64,000 bases of DNA from Pseudomonas sp. LB-090624 (GTDB taxonomy: Bacteria; Pseudomonadota; Gammaproteobacteria; Pseudomonadales; Pseudomonadaceae): assembly GCF_003205205.1 (NCBI RefSeq), contig NZ_QJRL01000015.1, positions 50,703 through 114,702 of the forward strand. Direction: 5' to 3'. A program made the translations under genes and the position numbers. Position 1 is the stretch's first letter, and each line of letters begins with the position of its first letter. This document shows positions 26,155 to 34,701 of this stretch, one piece after another. The notes below the pieces were generated by a model that was given only the letters and a program-made list of their open reading frames with translations, did no database searches and was not told where the DNA came from.

Positions 26155-27027
26155 ATGAACAAGATCCCCACTTACGCCCTGTACGGTGAAGCCGCGCAGC
26201 CGGTATGGCACGAGTCCCTGCATGTGGAGCAGATTTCCAAGCGCTCTGGCGCGCACAACTGGGAAATTGCCGCACACCGTCATGACGGCCTGCTGCAACT
26301 GCTGTACCTGCAAAGCGGTGGCGGCGAGGTGCTGTTCGACAGTGACCGGCTGCAGGTGCAGGCGCCCTGCGTGGTGTATGTACCGGCGCAGGTGGTGCAT
26401 GGTTTTCATTGGTCTGGACAGGTCGAGGGCCAAGTGATCACGGCGGCCCAGCACCCGCTTGAAGGCATCGCCCAGGTACTGGCACCCAGCCTCGGGGCGC
26501 AGCTGCGCAAGCCGCAGGTGATCGCCCTGCCGCGATGGCCAGCCGACGAAGACCCGTTGCTGCCGCTGTGCCGTGCCCTGCGCGAGGAGTACCACAACCG
26601 CGCCCGCGAGCATGTGGCCAGCAGCATGGCGCTGCTGCTGACGCTGGTGATTCAGGTACTGCGTCATGAGCCGCAGCTGCCACAGGCTGAGCTGCGCCCG
26701 GTGTCAAGACGCAGCCAGCAGTTGACCGCGTTTCGTGAGCTGGTCGACATGCACTATCGCGTGCATTGGCCACTGGCGCAGTACGCTGCAGAGCTGGGCA
26801 TGACCCTGGCTACGCTGGGGCGGCTGTGCCAGGAGCACCTGGGCATGACACCAATGACCGTGATCAATGCCCGGCTGGTGCTGGAGGCCAAGCGCATGCT
26901 CGGGCATTCGAGCCTGAGTGTGAAGGCAATTGCCCACGAGCTTGGGTTTGCCGATGTGGGCTATTTCAGCCGGTTCTTTCGCAAGCAGGTGGGGGTGAGC
27001 CCCAGCGGGTTTCGGGAAGGCCAGTGA
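26155..27027 (+). CDS. AraC-family regulator, PobR-like
   Basis: 290 residues. The N terminus (MNKIPTYALYGE) and the cupin part (EIAAHRHDGLLQLLYLQSGG) match the PobR group, which activates 4-hydroxybenzoate hydroxylase genes. The C-terminal 100 residues hold two HTHs (YAAELGMTLATLGRLCQEHL; IAHELGFADVGYFSRFFRKQ). Divergent from the SDR operon, so the likely activator of that operon and the transporter, with an aromatic or cyclic acid as effector (inferred). Confidence 0.88.
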   Translation: MNKIPTYALYGEAAQPVWHESLHVEQISKRSGAHNWEIAAHRHDGLLQLLYLQSGGGEVLFDSDRLQVQAPCVVYVPAQVVHGFHWSGQVEGQVITAAQHPLEGIAQVLAPSLGAQLRKPQVIALPRWPADEDPLLPLCRALREEYHNRAREHVASSMALLLTLVIQVLRHEPQLPQAELRPVSRRSQQLTAFRELVDMHYRVHWPLAQYAAELGMTLATLGRLCQEHLGMTPMTVINARLVLEAKRMLGHSSLSVKAIAHELGFADVGYFSRFFRKQVGVSPSGFREGQ

Positions 27028-27031
27028 ATGA

Positions 27032-27802
27032 TCAGGCCAAAGCCCGCTGCACCTCGCCCACGGTGCTCGCCAGGCTGCTCAGGTGCAGGTTCAGCACACG
27101 CTCGACCGGTGCCTGGTCCAGCGGCCAATGCAAGGCGACGCTCCCGGCCAGGCGCCCTTCGGCATGCACCGGCAAGGCGATGGCTCGGATCAGATGCGGC
27201 AGGCGCACCGGGTACTCCCAATGCCCTTCAGTGCGCTGGCCAAAGCCCTTGTGCGCCTCCTCCTCGATATCGCGCAGCACGGTTTCGTCACCGACCCGCG
27301 CATGGGATGCCAGGCGCTGCACTTCATCCACCGCCAGCTCGCCCAGGCAGGCCCGCCCCATCGCCGAATGGAACAGGCTGGCATGGTGCCCGACGATTTG
27401 ACAGGTGTGCGGGTAGCGCTTGCGCAAGACCTGGGGAATGGCGCTTTCCATCACCTCCAGCCGCTCCCCGTCGAAACACGACAGGTCCACCACCAGGCCA
27501 GTGCGCTCACTCAGCTCCAGCAGCAGTGGCGCGGCGCTTTCCACGAGGCGCCGCTTGAAACGCAGCTGGCGGTCGCCATACAGGCGACGCGCACTCAACC
27601 GGTAGCGCCGGTCACTCAGGCCACGGTACACCCAGCCTTGCTCCTGCAAAGTGGCGAGCATACGTGACACCGTGGCCTTGGGCAGCGCGGTCAGGTAATG
27701 CAGCTCTTCAAGGCCCAGTGCCTGGTGTTCGCCGAGCAGGTCGACGATGGCCAGGGCCCGTTCCACCGAACGCACACCGCCATTGTCTGCCGTGATGCCC
27801 AT
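27032..27802 (-). CDS. IclR-family transcriptional regulator
   Basis: 256 residues. An N-terminal winged HTH (VRSVERALAIVDLLGEHQ; LTALPKATVSRMLATLQEQG) is followed by the IclR ligand-binding domain with ERTGLVVDLSCFDGERLEVM. AAGGAGGT lies 7 bases before ATG 27802. Last gene on this strand after M20 hydrolase, symporter and amidase, 65 bases after the amidase stop, so probably an autoregulated controller of that unit. Four bases separate its stop from that of the convergent AraC gene. Confidence 0.9.
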   Translation of the reverse strand: MGITADNGGVRSVERALAIVDLLGEHQALGLEELHYLTALPKATVSRMLATLQEQGWVYRGLSDRRYRLSARRLYGDRQLRFKRRLVESAAPLLLELSERTGLVVDLSCFDGERLEVMESAIPQVLRKRYPHTCQIVGHHASLFHSAMGRACLGELAVDEVQRLASHARVGDETVLRDIEEEAHKGFGQRTEGHWEYPVRLPHLIRAIALPVHAEGRLAGSVALHWPLDQAPVERVLNLHLSSLASTVGEVQRALA

Positions 27803-27867
27803 GGGTATGACCTCCTTGTAGCGGGATGGTCAGAATAGCCAGCAAGATCCGCGCCTGCATAGCGCTC

Positions 27868-29325
27868 TCATGGCGTCTGCAGGCCTTGCGGCGGACAGCG
27901 CGGCACCCAGCGGGTGAGCTGCTCATGGGCAAATGCCAGCTGCAACACGGCGTGGTCAGCCTGGGCCGGGCCTATGATCTGCAGGCCCATGGGCAAGCCG
28001 GCCGCATTGAAGCCAACCGGCACGCTGATGCTCGGCAGGCCGGCCAGGGTCGGCCCGATCACGACCTCCATCCAGCGGTGATAAGTGTCCATCGCCCGCC
28101 CCCCGACCACCGTTGGCCAGGCCTGCCGTGCATCGAAAGGGAACACCTGGGCCGACGGCAACAGCAGGAAATCGTAACGTTCGAACAACTTGGCCAATGC
28201 CCGGTACCAGTCGCTGCGGTCCAGCGAGGCCTGGTACAGCGCCGCTGCACTCAGTTGCAAACCGCCCTTCACCTCCCACTGCGCTTCGGGCTTGAGCAGT
28301 GCCCGTTTTTCGGGGTCGGCATACGCCGCGCCGAGGTTGCCGTGCACCAGGAAATGGCGATGGGTCAGCCAGCACTGCCACAACCGGGCAAGGTCGAATG
28401 CTGGCTGGCAGGCTTCGACCCGGCAACCCAGCTCGGCAAAGTCGGCCAGCGCTGCCTCACACAGCTTCATCACCCCGTCATCCATCGGCAGGTAGCCGTT
28501 GTAATCGCCCAGCCAGCCCACCCGGACGCCACGGCAATCACGCTGCAGCCCGGCAGTAAAATCGCGCCGCCCTTCACTGAGCGACAAGGGCGCCCGCACG
28601 TCGACGCCGGCCTGGATCGACAGCAGGCGCGCCACGTCGGTCACACTGCGGCCCATTGGGCCCTCGGTGGCCAGCTGCTGCACGAACAGCTCCGGCGCCG
28701 GCCCGTGCGGCACCCGCCCCTGCGAAGGTCGCAGGCCGAACACGTTGTTGAACGCCGCGGGGTTACGCAGCGACCCCATCATGTCGCTGCCGTCGGCTAC
28801 CGGCAGCAGCCGCATGGCCAGGGCAGCCGCCGCCCCGCCGCTGCTGCCGCCCGCCACACGCTGGTGGTCGTAGGCGTTGGTGGTAGTGCCAAACAGCGTG
28901 TTGTAGGTCTGCGAGCCCAGGCCAAACTCGGGCACATTGGTCTTGCCCACGATCAGCGCCCCACTCGCCCGTACCCGCGCCACACTGATCGCGTCATGCT
29001 CGGGAACCTGCTCGGCAAACAACGGCGACCCCATCGTGGTGCGCAGCCCGGCAGTGGCGGCCAGGTCCTTGATCGCCTGTGGCATGCCATGCATCCAGCC
29101 GCGCGAATGGCCCAGGGCCAGTTCGCGGTCGCGCTCGTCGGCCTCGGCCAGCAACGCCTCGGCCGGGCGCAACGACACCAGCGCATTGACCTGCGGGTTG
29201 CAGCGCTCGATGTGCGCCAGGTAGGCCTGCATCACCTCCCGGCACGACAGCTGGCGGGCATGGATGGATTGGGACAACGCCTCGGCGTCAAGGGCCACGA
29301 TGGGGTCGATGGCTAGCGGCTTCAC
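27868..29325 (-). CDS. Amidase (amidase-signature family)
   Basis: 485 residues. The Ser-cis-Ser-Lys triad is visible: Lys in QAIKDLAATAG, cis-Ser/nucleophile region in AGGSSGGAAAALA and GSDMMGSLRNPA (most relatives have DMGGS, here DMMGS). The GKTNVPEFGLGSQTYN motif precedes the signature. GTG 29325 overlaps the transporter stop as GTGA and has GGAG upstream; the longer frame lies in the transporter. It hydrolyses amides in the cytoplasm; the substrate is unknown but goes together with an M20 amidohydrolase and a symporter. Confidence 0.9.
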   Translation of the reverse strand: MKPLAIDPIVALDAEALSQSIHARQLSCREVMQAYLAHIERCNPQVNALVSLRPAEALLAEADERDRELALGHSRGWMHGMPQAIKDLAATAGLRTTMGSPLFAEQVPEHDAISVARVRASGALIVGKTNVPEFGLGSQTYNTLFGTTTNAYDHQRVAGGSSGGAAAALAMRLLPVADGSDMMGSLRNPAAFNNVFGLRPSQGRVPHGPAPELFVQQLATEGPMGRSVTDVARLLSIQAGVDVRAPLSLSEGRRDFTAGLQRDCRGVRVGWLGDYNGYLPMDDGVMKLCEAALADFAELGCRVEACQPAFDLARLWQCWLTHRHFLVHGNLGAAYADPEKRALLKPEAQWEVKGGLQLSAAALYQASLDRSDWYRALAKLFERYDFLLLPSAQVFPFDARQAWPTVVGGRAMDTYHRWMEVVIGPTLAGLPSISVPVGFNAAGLPMGLQIIGPAQADHAVLQLAFAHEQLTRWVPRCPPQGLQTP

Positions 29326-30632
29326 GGTTTCACTCCAAGGTTGAAGGCGGCAGGCTTGCCCGCACGGGGTGCTTCTTTCAGGCAATAGGTACCCAACAGG
29401 GTCAGAAGACAGGCGAACAATACGTAGAACGATGGCGCAACGGGGGTGCCGAGCACTTTCGTCAGCCAGGTAACGATCAGCGGGGCGAAACCGCCGAATA
29501 CCATTACCGCCACGTTATAGGCCACCGAAACACCCGTAGAGCGCACGTCGACCGGGAACTGCTCGGCCAAGGCGGTGGGTGCCGGGCCGAAGAACCCGCC
29601 GATGGCCGTGCACAGCAGCAGTTGCATGACCAGCAGTCGCTCCAGGGACGGCGCAGCGGCCACCCACACATACAGGGGGTAGACCATCACGAAGAACGCC
29701 AGGGTGAAAGCCATCAGCACCGGGCGTCGCCCCAGACGGTCAGACAACGCTCCGGCCAAGGGAATGACGATGGTCATCAGCCCTACGGCAAGCATCTGTA
29801 CCAGCAGCACCTGGTCCAGCGGCAGGCCGAGGCTCTTGTGGGCAAAGGTCGGCATGTTCACCAGCACCACGTAGAACGACACCGTCGCACCACAGGCCAG
29901 GCCCATCGACACCAGCAGGCTACGCCGATGCTGACGCAGCACCTGCATCAGGCTCGGTGACTGGCCTTTGGCCTGGCGACGCGCCTCGATGAACTCCTCG
30001 GGGTCTTCCATGTGCTTGCGGATCCAGAGGCCAACCGGGCCGATCAACAGGCCCAGCACGAACGGGATGCGCCAGCCCCAGCTGTCCAACGCCTCAGGCG
30101 AGCACAGGTGGGTGACCAGCGCCACCATCGTCGCCCCGGAGAATACCGCCAGGCATTGCCCCACCAGTTGCCACGAGCCATACAGACCCTTGCGATGGGC
30201 CGGCGCACTTTCCACCAGAAAGGCCGTGGCGCTGGCGTACTCACCGCCGGTGGCAAAGCCCTGCAGCATGCGCGCCACTACGATCAGCAGCGGCGCAGCC
30301 ATGCCGATGGCCAGGTAGTCCGGGGCAAAGGCGATCATGGCGATGGACACGGTCATCAGGCGGATGATCATCTGCATGGCAGCCTTGCGGCCTCTGCGGT
30401 CGGAATACATGCCCAGCAACACGCCCCCCACTGGGCGCATGAAAAAGCCGACGCCAAAGGTGGCCAATGCCATCAGCAGCGAGGCGTATTCGTCGTCGGA
30501 CGGGAAGAACTGCCGGGCGATGATGCTGGCCAGAAAGCCGTACACGATGAAGTCATACCATTCCAGGGCGTTGCCGATAACGGCGGCCACCACTTGCCGG
30601 GTACGCGACACGCCGGTGCTCGAAGTCTGCAT
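29322..30632 (-). CDS. MFS metabolite:H+ symporter (MHS family)
   Basis: 436 residues, 12 membrane segments. ALEWYDFIVYGFLASII is the MHS first-helix signature, the loop 2-3 motif is MYSDRRGRKAAMQ and FATGGEYASATAFLVE lies in helix 4-5. Members import carboxylates, betaines and similar compounds. ATG 30632 has GGAGTG upstream. It lies between the M20 hydrolase (82 bases) and the amidase (4-base overlap), so it probably imports their amide or N-acyl substrate. Confidence 0.9.
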   Translation of the reverse strand: MQTSSTGVSRTRQVVAAVIGNALEWYDFIVYGFLASIIARQFFPSDDEYASLLMALATFGVGFFMRPVGGVLLGMYSDRRGRKAAMQMIIRLMTVSIAMIAFAPDYLAIGMAAPLLIVVARMLQGFATGGEYASATAFLVESAPAHRKGLYGSWQLVGQCLAVFSGATMVALVTHLCSPEALDSWGWRIPFVLGLLIGPVGLWIRKHMEDPEEFIEARRQAKGQSPSLMQVLRQHRRSLLVSMGLACGATVSFYVVLVNMPTFAHKSLGLPLDQVLLVQMLAVGLMTIVIPLAGALSDRLGRRPVLMAFTLAFFVMVYPLYVWVAAAPSLERLLVMQLLLCTAIGGFFGPAPTALAEQFPVDVRSTGVSVAYNVAVMVFGGFAPLIVTWLTKVLGTPVAPSFYVLFACLLTLLGTYCLKEAPRAGKPAAFNLGVKP

Positions 30633-30714
30633 AGGGAACACTCCACACAATGATTGGGTGATCGCCCGGGCGCGGTCGCGCCCAGGTTCCAGCGGCAGTC
30701 GTCAAAAAAGAGGG

Positions 30715-31890
30715 TCAGATGGGCGCGAGCCACCGCTCTGCCAGCGCGCACCAGTAGGCGGCGCCGGTCAGCAGGATGTCGTCGTTGAAGTCGTAGGCCG
30801 GGTTGTGCACCATCGGCCGTGATACGCCATTGCCGATGAACAGGTAGGCGCCCGGGCAGCGCTGCAGCATCCAGGCGAAGTCTTCGCTGCCCATCAGCTT
30901 GCGGGTGTTGCCATCCACCGCGTCAGCCCCAAGCAACTCGACCCCTACCTGCATGGCGAAAGCGTTTTCCTCGGCATGGTTGACCAGCACCGGATAGGCC
31001 GGGCGGTGTTCGATACTGGCGCGACAGCCAAAGCTTTCGGCCTGGCTGACGATGATCGCCCGCACCCGCGCCAGGGTCTGCGCCCGCACCTCGGCGTTGA
31101 GCGCGCGCAGGCTCAGGCGCAGCAGCGCCTGCTGCGGAATGACGTTGGCTGCTTCGCCGGCCTGCAACGCACCGACCGTGACCACCGCAGCTTCTTGTGC
31201 ATCGATGTTGCGGGCCACCACCGTTTGCAGCGCCATCACCACACTGGCGGCCGCCACCAGCGGGTCGACGGTCAGGTGCGGCATCGAGCCATGACCACCA
31301 ACACCGTCGAGCGTGACGGTGAGCAGGTCCTGCGACGCCATCATCGGCCCCTCGCGAAAGCCCAGATGCCCGGCCGGCAACCCCGGCATGTTGTGCATGC
31401 CGAACAGGGCATCGCAGGGGAAACGCTCCAGCAAGCCGTCGGCCAGCATCGCCTCGGCGCCGCCCTGGCCCTCCTCGGCAGGCTGAAAGATCAGCGTCAG
31501 CGTGCCATCGAACTGTCGAGTTGCCGCCAGGTAGCGTGCGGCGCCCAACAGCATGGTGGTGTGCCCGTCGTGGCCGCAGGCGTGCATGCAGCCTGGGTGC
31601 TGGCTGCTGTATGCCGCGCCCGTTGCTTCGTGGATGGGCAGCGCGTCCATGTCGGCGCGCAGGCCCAGGCGGCGTTGGCTGCTGCCATTACGCAATACAC
31701 CGACCACGCCTGTCTGGCCGATGCCCGTGTGCACCTCGTAGCCCCACGCCTCGAGCAACCGGGCAACCAGTGCCGAGGTGCGGCTTTCTTCAAAGCCCAG
31801 TTCCGGGTGAGCGTGGATATCGTGACGGATTGTGTGCAGGTCGCTGGCTACATCGTTCAGCCAGGCCAGGATGTGCTGGTGTCGGGACAT
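30715..31890 (-). CDS. M20 family amidohydrolase (hippurate hydrolase/IAA-amino acid hydrolase type)
   Basis: 391 residues. Metal-binding and catalytic motifs of the M20D group are all present: HAHPELGFEE, LGLRADMDALPI, MHACGHDGHTTMLLGAA, FQPAEEGQGGAEAML and MGSEDFAWML. These enzymes cleave N-acyl amino acids or related amides. First gene of the M20-symporter-amidase-IclR unit. The upstream 210 bases, shared with the divergent uvrA2 gene, should hold both promoters. Confidence 0.9.
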   Translation of the reverse strand: MSRHQHILAWLNDVASDLHTIRHDIHAHPELGFEESRTSALVARLLEAWGYEVHTGIGQTGVVGVLRNGSSQRRLGLRADMDALPIHEATGAAYSSQHPGCMHACGHDGHTTMLLGAARYLAATRQFDGTLTLIFQPAEEGQGGAEAMLADGLLERFPCDALFGMHNMPGLPAGHLGFREGPMMASQDLLTVTLDGVGGHGSMPHLTVDPLVAAASVVMALQTVVARNIDAQEAAVVTVGALQAGEAANVIPQQALLRLSLRALNAEVRAQTLARVRAIIVSQAESFGCRASIEHRPAYPVLVNHAEENAFAMQVGVELLGADAVDGNTRKLMGSEDFAWMLQRCPGAYLFIGNGVSRPMVHNPAYDFNDDILLTGAAYWCALAERWLAPI

Positions 31891-32100
31891 GCAAAGTCTC
31901 CTCGCGCGGGTGGTTTCCCGGTCTTGTTGTTCGCCTTGAGATCACGACGCGTGCGGGCAGGTCGTGCCAGGTCACAGGTTTGCGCGCGTAGCTCAAGAGC
32001 ACAATTGAATATGGTTCCACCCTGTGGAACATGGCGCGATCCCGTACAGGCATCGCAATTACTGCTACCTTGGACGGCTCAGCCAGCCAAGGACCGCGTC

Positions 32101-34617
32101 ATGCCCACACGCCCAACCACACCAAGCGGTTTCGTCCGGGTGCGCGGTGCCCGTGAACACAACCTGAGGAACATCGATGTGGATATCCCCCGCGACGCGC
32201 TGGTGGTATTCACGGGAGTATCCGGCTCGGGCAAGTCGTCGCTGGCCTTCTCCACGGTGTACGCAGAGGCCCAGCGCCGCTATTTCGAATCGGTGGCACC
32301 CTATGCCCGGCGCCTGATTGACCAGGTGGGTGTACCAGACGTGGACAGTATCGAGGGCCTGCCGCCAGCGGTGGCCTTGCAGCAACAACGCGGCACGCCG
32401 AGTGCTCGTTCCTCGGTGGGTAGCGTGACCACCTTGTCCAGTTCGATCCGCATGCTCTATTCCCGCGCTGGCCACTACCCGGCAGGGCAAGCGCTGCTGT
32501 ACGCCGAAGACTTTTCTCCAAACACGCCCCAAGGCGCTTGCCCGCAGTGCCATGGCCTGGGGCGTGTCTACGAGGTGACCGAAGCGACCATGGTCCCGGA
32601 CCCGTCCCTGACCATCCGTGAGCGTGCAGTGGCCGCGTGGCCAATGGCCTGGCAAGGTCAGAACCTGCGCGACATCCTGGTCACGCTGGGCTATGACGTC
32701 GATATGCCTTGGCGCGATCTGCCTCAGGCGCAGCGCGACTGGATTCTGTTCACTGAAGATACCCCCACCGCCCCCGTGTATGCCGGCCTGACCCCTGCGC
32801 AGACCCGCGAAGCGCTCAAGCGCAAGCTGGAGCCCAGCTATCAAGGCACGTTCATGGGCGCCCGCCGTTACGTGCTGCATACCTTCATGCACTCGCAGAG
32901 CGCGCAGATGCGCAAGCGCGTGGCCCAGTACATGCGCCCCAGTCCCTGTCCGCTGTGCCAGGGCAAGCGCCTGAAGCGCGAGGCACTGGGCGTGACCTTC
33001 GCCGGCCTGGACATCGCCGAGCTGTCGCAGCTGTCGTTGCAGGCGCTGGCGGATGTGTTCCGCAAGGTGGCGGCAGCGGACTACCTGACCCGAAAACAGG
33101 ACCCGCTGACGGTAGAAAAGCGCCTGGCAGCCCAACGCATCGCCAACGAGTTGCTCGAACGCATCGATACCCTGCTCGAGCTTGGCCTGGGTTACCTGGC
33201 CTTGGAGCGCAGCACTCCGACCCTGTCTTCTGGTGAACTGCAACGCCTGCGCCTGGCCACCCAGCTGAATTCACAGCTGTTCGGCGTGATCTACGTGCTC
33301 GACGAACCTTCGGCCGGTTTGCACCCCGCCGACAGCGAAGCACTGTTCGCAGCCCTGCAGCGCCTGAAGCACGCTGGCAACTCGGTGTATGTGGTGGAGC
33401 ATGACCTGGACACCATGCGCCGCGCTGATTGGCTGGTGGATGTCGGGCCAGCGGCCGGTGAGCATGGCGGCACCATTCTGTACAGCGGGCCACCCGCCGG
33501 CCTGGCCGAGGTCGAGCCGTCACGCACTCGCGCCTACCTGTTCAGCGCGCCGGCCCGGACCACGCGTCAGCCCCGCCAGGCCGGCGACTGGCTGAAGCTT
33601 GAAGGCATCACCCGCAACAACCTGCACAACGTCAGCGCCGCCTTCCCGCTTGGCTGCTTTACCGCCGTTACCGGTATTTCCGGCTCGGGCAAGTCCAGCC
33701 TGGTGAGCCAGGCCCTGCTGGAACTGGTGGGCGCGCACCTGGGCCATGTGGAGCAACGGAGCGAGGCCGAAGCACAGAGCCTGGAAGACGCACCGGAACA
33801 GGCCAGCAGCGGCCATGTGAGTGCGGGCCTTGGCAGCATCAAGCGCCTGGTGCAGGTCGACCAGAAGCCGATCGGCCGCACGCCCCGCTCCAACCTGGCC
33901 ACCTACACTGGCCTGTTCGACCATGTACGCAAGCTGTTCGCCGGCACCGAACACGCCAAAGCGCAAGGCTTCGATGCCGGGCGATTTTCCTTCAACGTCG
34001 CCAAGGGCCGTTGCGCCAACTGCGAGGGCGAAGGTTTCGTCAGCGTCGAGTTGCTGTTCATGCCCAGTGTCTACGCACCCTGCCCGACCTGCCATGGCGC
34101 CCGCTACAACCCCGAAACCCTGGCGGTGAGCTGGCAGGGCATGAACATCGCGCAAGTGCTGCAGCTGACCGTCGAACAGGCACTGGCAGCATTTGCCGAC
34201 CAGCCTCCCGTGCGGCGTTGCCTGCAGGTGCTGCAGGATATCGGCCTGGGTTACCTGCGCCTGGGCCAGCCTGCCACCGAACTGTCCGGCGGCGAAGCGC
34301 AGCGCATCAAGCTGGCGACCGAACTGCAGCGCACGGCCCGCGGGGCCACGCTGTATGTGCTGGATGAACCTACCAACGGCTTGCACCCGCAGGACGTCGA
34401 CCGGCTGCTGGTGCAGCTCAACCACCTGGTCGAGGGGGGCCACAGCGTGGTGGTGGTCGAACATGACATGCGGGTGGTGGCGCAGAGTGACTGGGTGATC
34501 GATATTGGCCCGGGGGCTGGGGATTCCGGGGGCAAGGTGGTGGTCAGCGGCACCCCGCAGGTGGTGGCCGAGTGCAGGGCAAGCCGCACGGCCGAGTTTC
34601 TGGCCAAAGCGTTGTAG
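32101..34617 (+). CDS. uvrA2: UvrA2-type ABC ATPase (UvrA paralogue)
   Basis: 838 residues, about 100 shorter than UvrA. Two ABC cassettes: first P-loop GVSGSGKSSLAFS near residue 40, signature LSSGELQRLRLATQL and Walker B VLDEPSAGLHPAD; second P-loop GISGSGKSSLVSQ, signature LSGGEAQRIKLATEL and VLDEPTNGLHPQD. A CxxC...CxxC zinc-binding insert (CANCEGEG; CPTCHG) is kept in the second half. The missing length lies where UvrA has the UvrB-binding region, the usual feature of UvrA2. Such proteins are linked to DNA-damage or drug tolerance without UvrB. ATG 32101 begins the conserved part; a long upstream in-frame stretch is antisense to the M20 gene and rejected. Confidence 0.87.
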   Translation: MPTRPTTPSGFVRVRGAREHNLRNIDVDIPRDALVVFTGVSGSGKSSLAFSTVYAEAQRRYFESVAPYARRLIDQVGVPDVDSIEGLPPAVALQQQRGTPSARSSVGSVTTLSSSIRMLYSRAGHYPAGQALLYAEDFSPNTPQGACPQCHGLGRVYEVTEATMVPDPSLTIRERAVAAWPMAWQGQNLRDILVTLGYDVDMPWRDLPQAQRDWILFTEDTPTAPVYAGLTPAQTREALKRKLEPSYQGTFMGARRYVLHTFMHSQSAQMRKRVAQYMRPSPCPLCQGKRLKREALGVTFAGLDIAELSQLSLQALADVFRKVAAADYLTRKQDPLTVEKRLAAQRIANELLERIDTLLELGLGYLALERSTPTLSSGELQRLRLATQLNSQLFGVIYVLDEPSAGLHPADSEALFAALQRLKHAGNSVYVVEHDLDTMRRADWLVDVGPAAGEHGGTILYSGPPAGLAEVEPSRTRAYLFSAPARTTRQPRQAGDWLKLEGITRNNLHNVSAAFPLGCFTAVTGISGSGKSSLVSQALLELVGAHLGHVEQRSEAEAQSLEDAPEQASSGHVSAGLGSIKRLVQVDQKPIGRTPRSNLATYTGLFDHVRKLFAGTEHAKAQGFDAGRFSFNVAKGRCANCEGEGFVSVELLFMPSVYAPCPTCHGARYNPETLAVSWQGMNIAQVLQLTVEQALAAFADQPPVRRCLQVLQDIGLGYLRLGQPATELSGGEAQRIKLATELQRTARGATLYVLDEPTNGLHPQDVDRLLVQLNHLVEGGHSVVVVEHDMRVVAQSDWVIDIGPGAGDSGGKVVVSGTPQVVAECRASRTAEFLAKAL

Positions 34618-34701
34618 CGGGCGGCGCCCAATCTCGACCTCAGCACAAAAACCAAAGGACGCAACTAGCAGCACCAAGCGTCGCTAAAGTAAAGTCTGCC
34701 G

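Noticed and set aside
25978..26667. N-terminal extension of the SDR frame
   Set aside because: Crosses the divergent AraC gene; composition is antisense-like and ATG 25977 has a ribosome site.
30976..32100. Long in-frame extension before uvrA2
   Set aside because: It is the antisense of the M20 hydrolase gene, and the conserved UvrA start begins at 32101.
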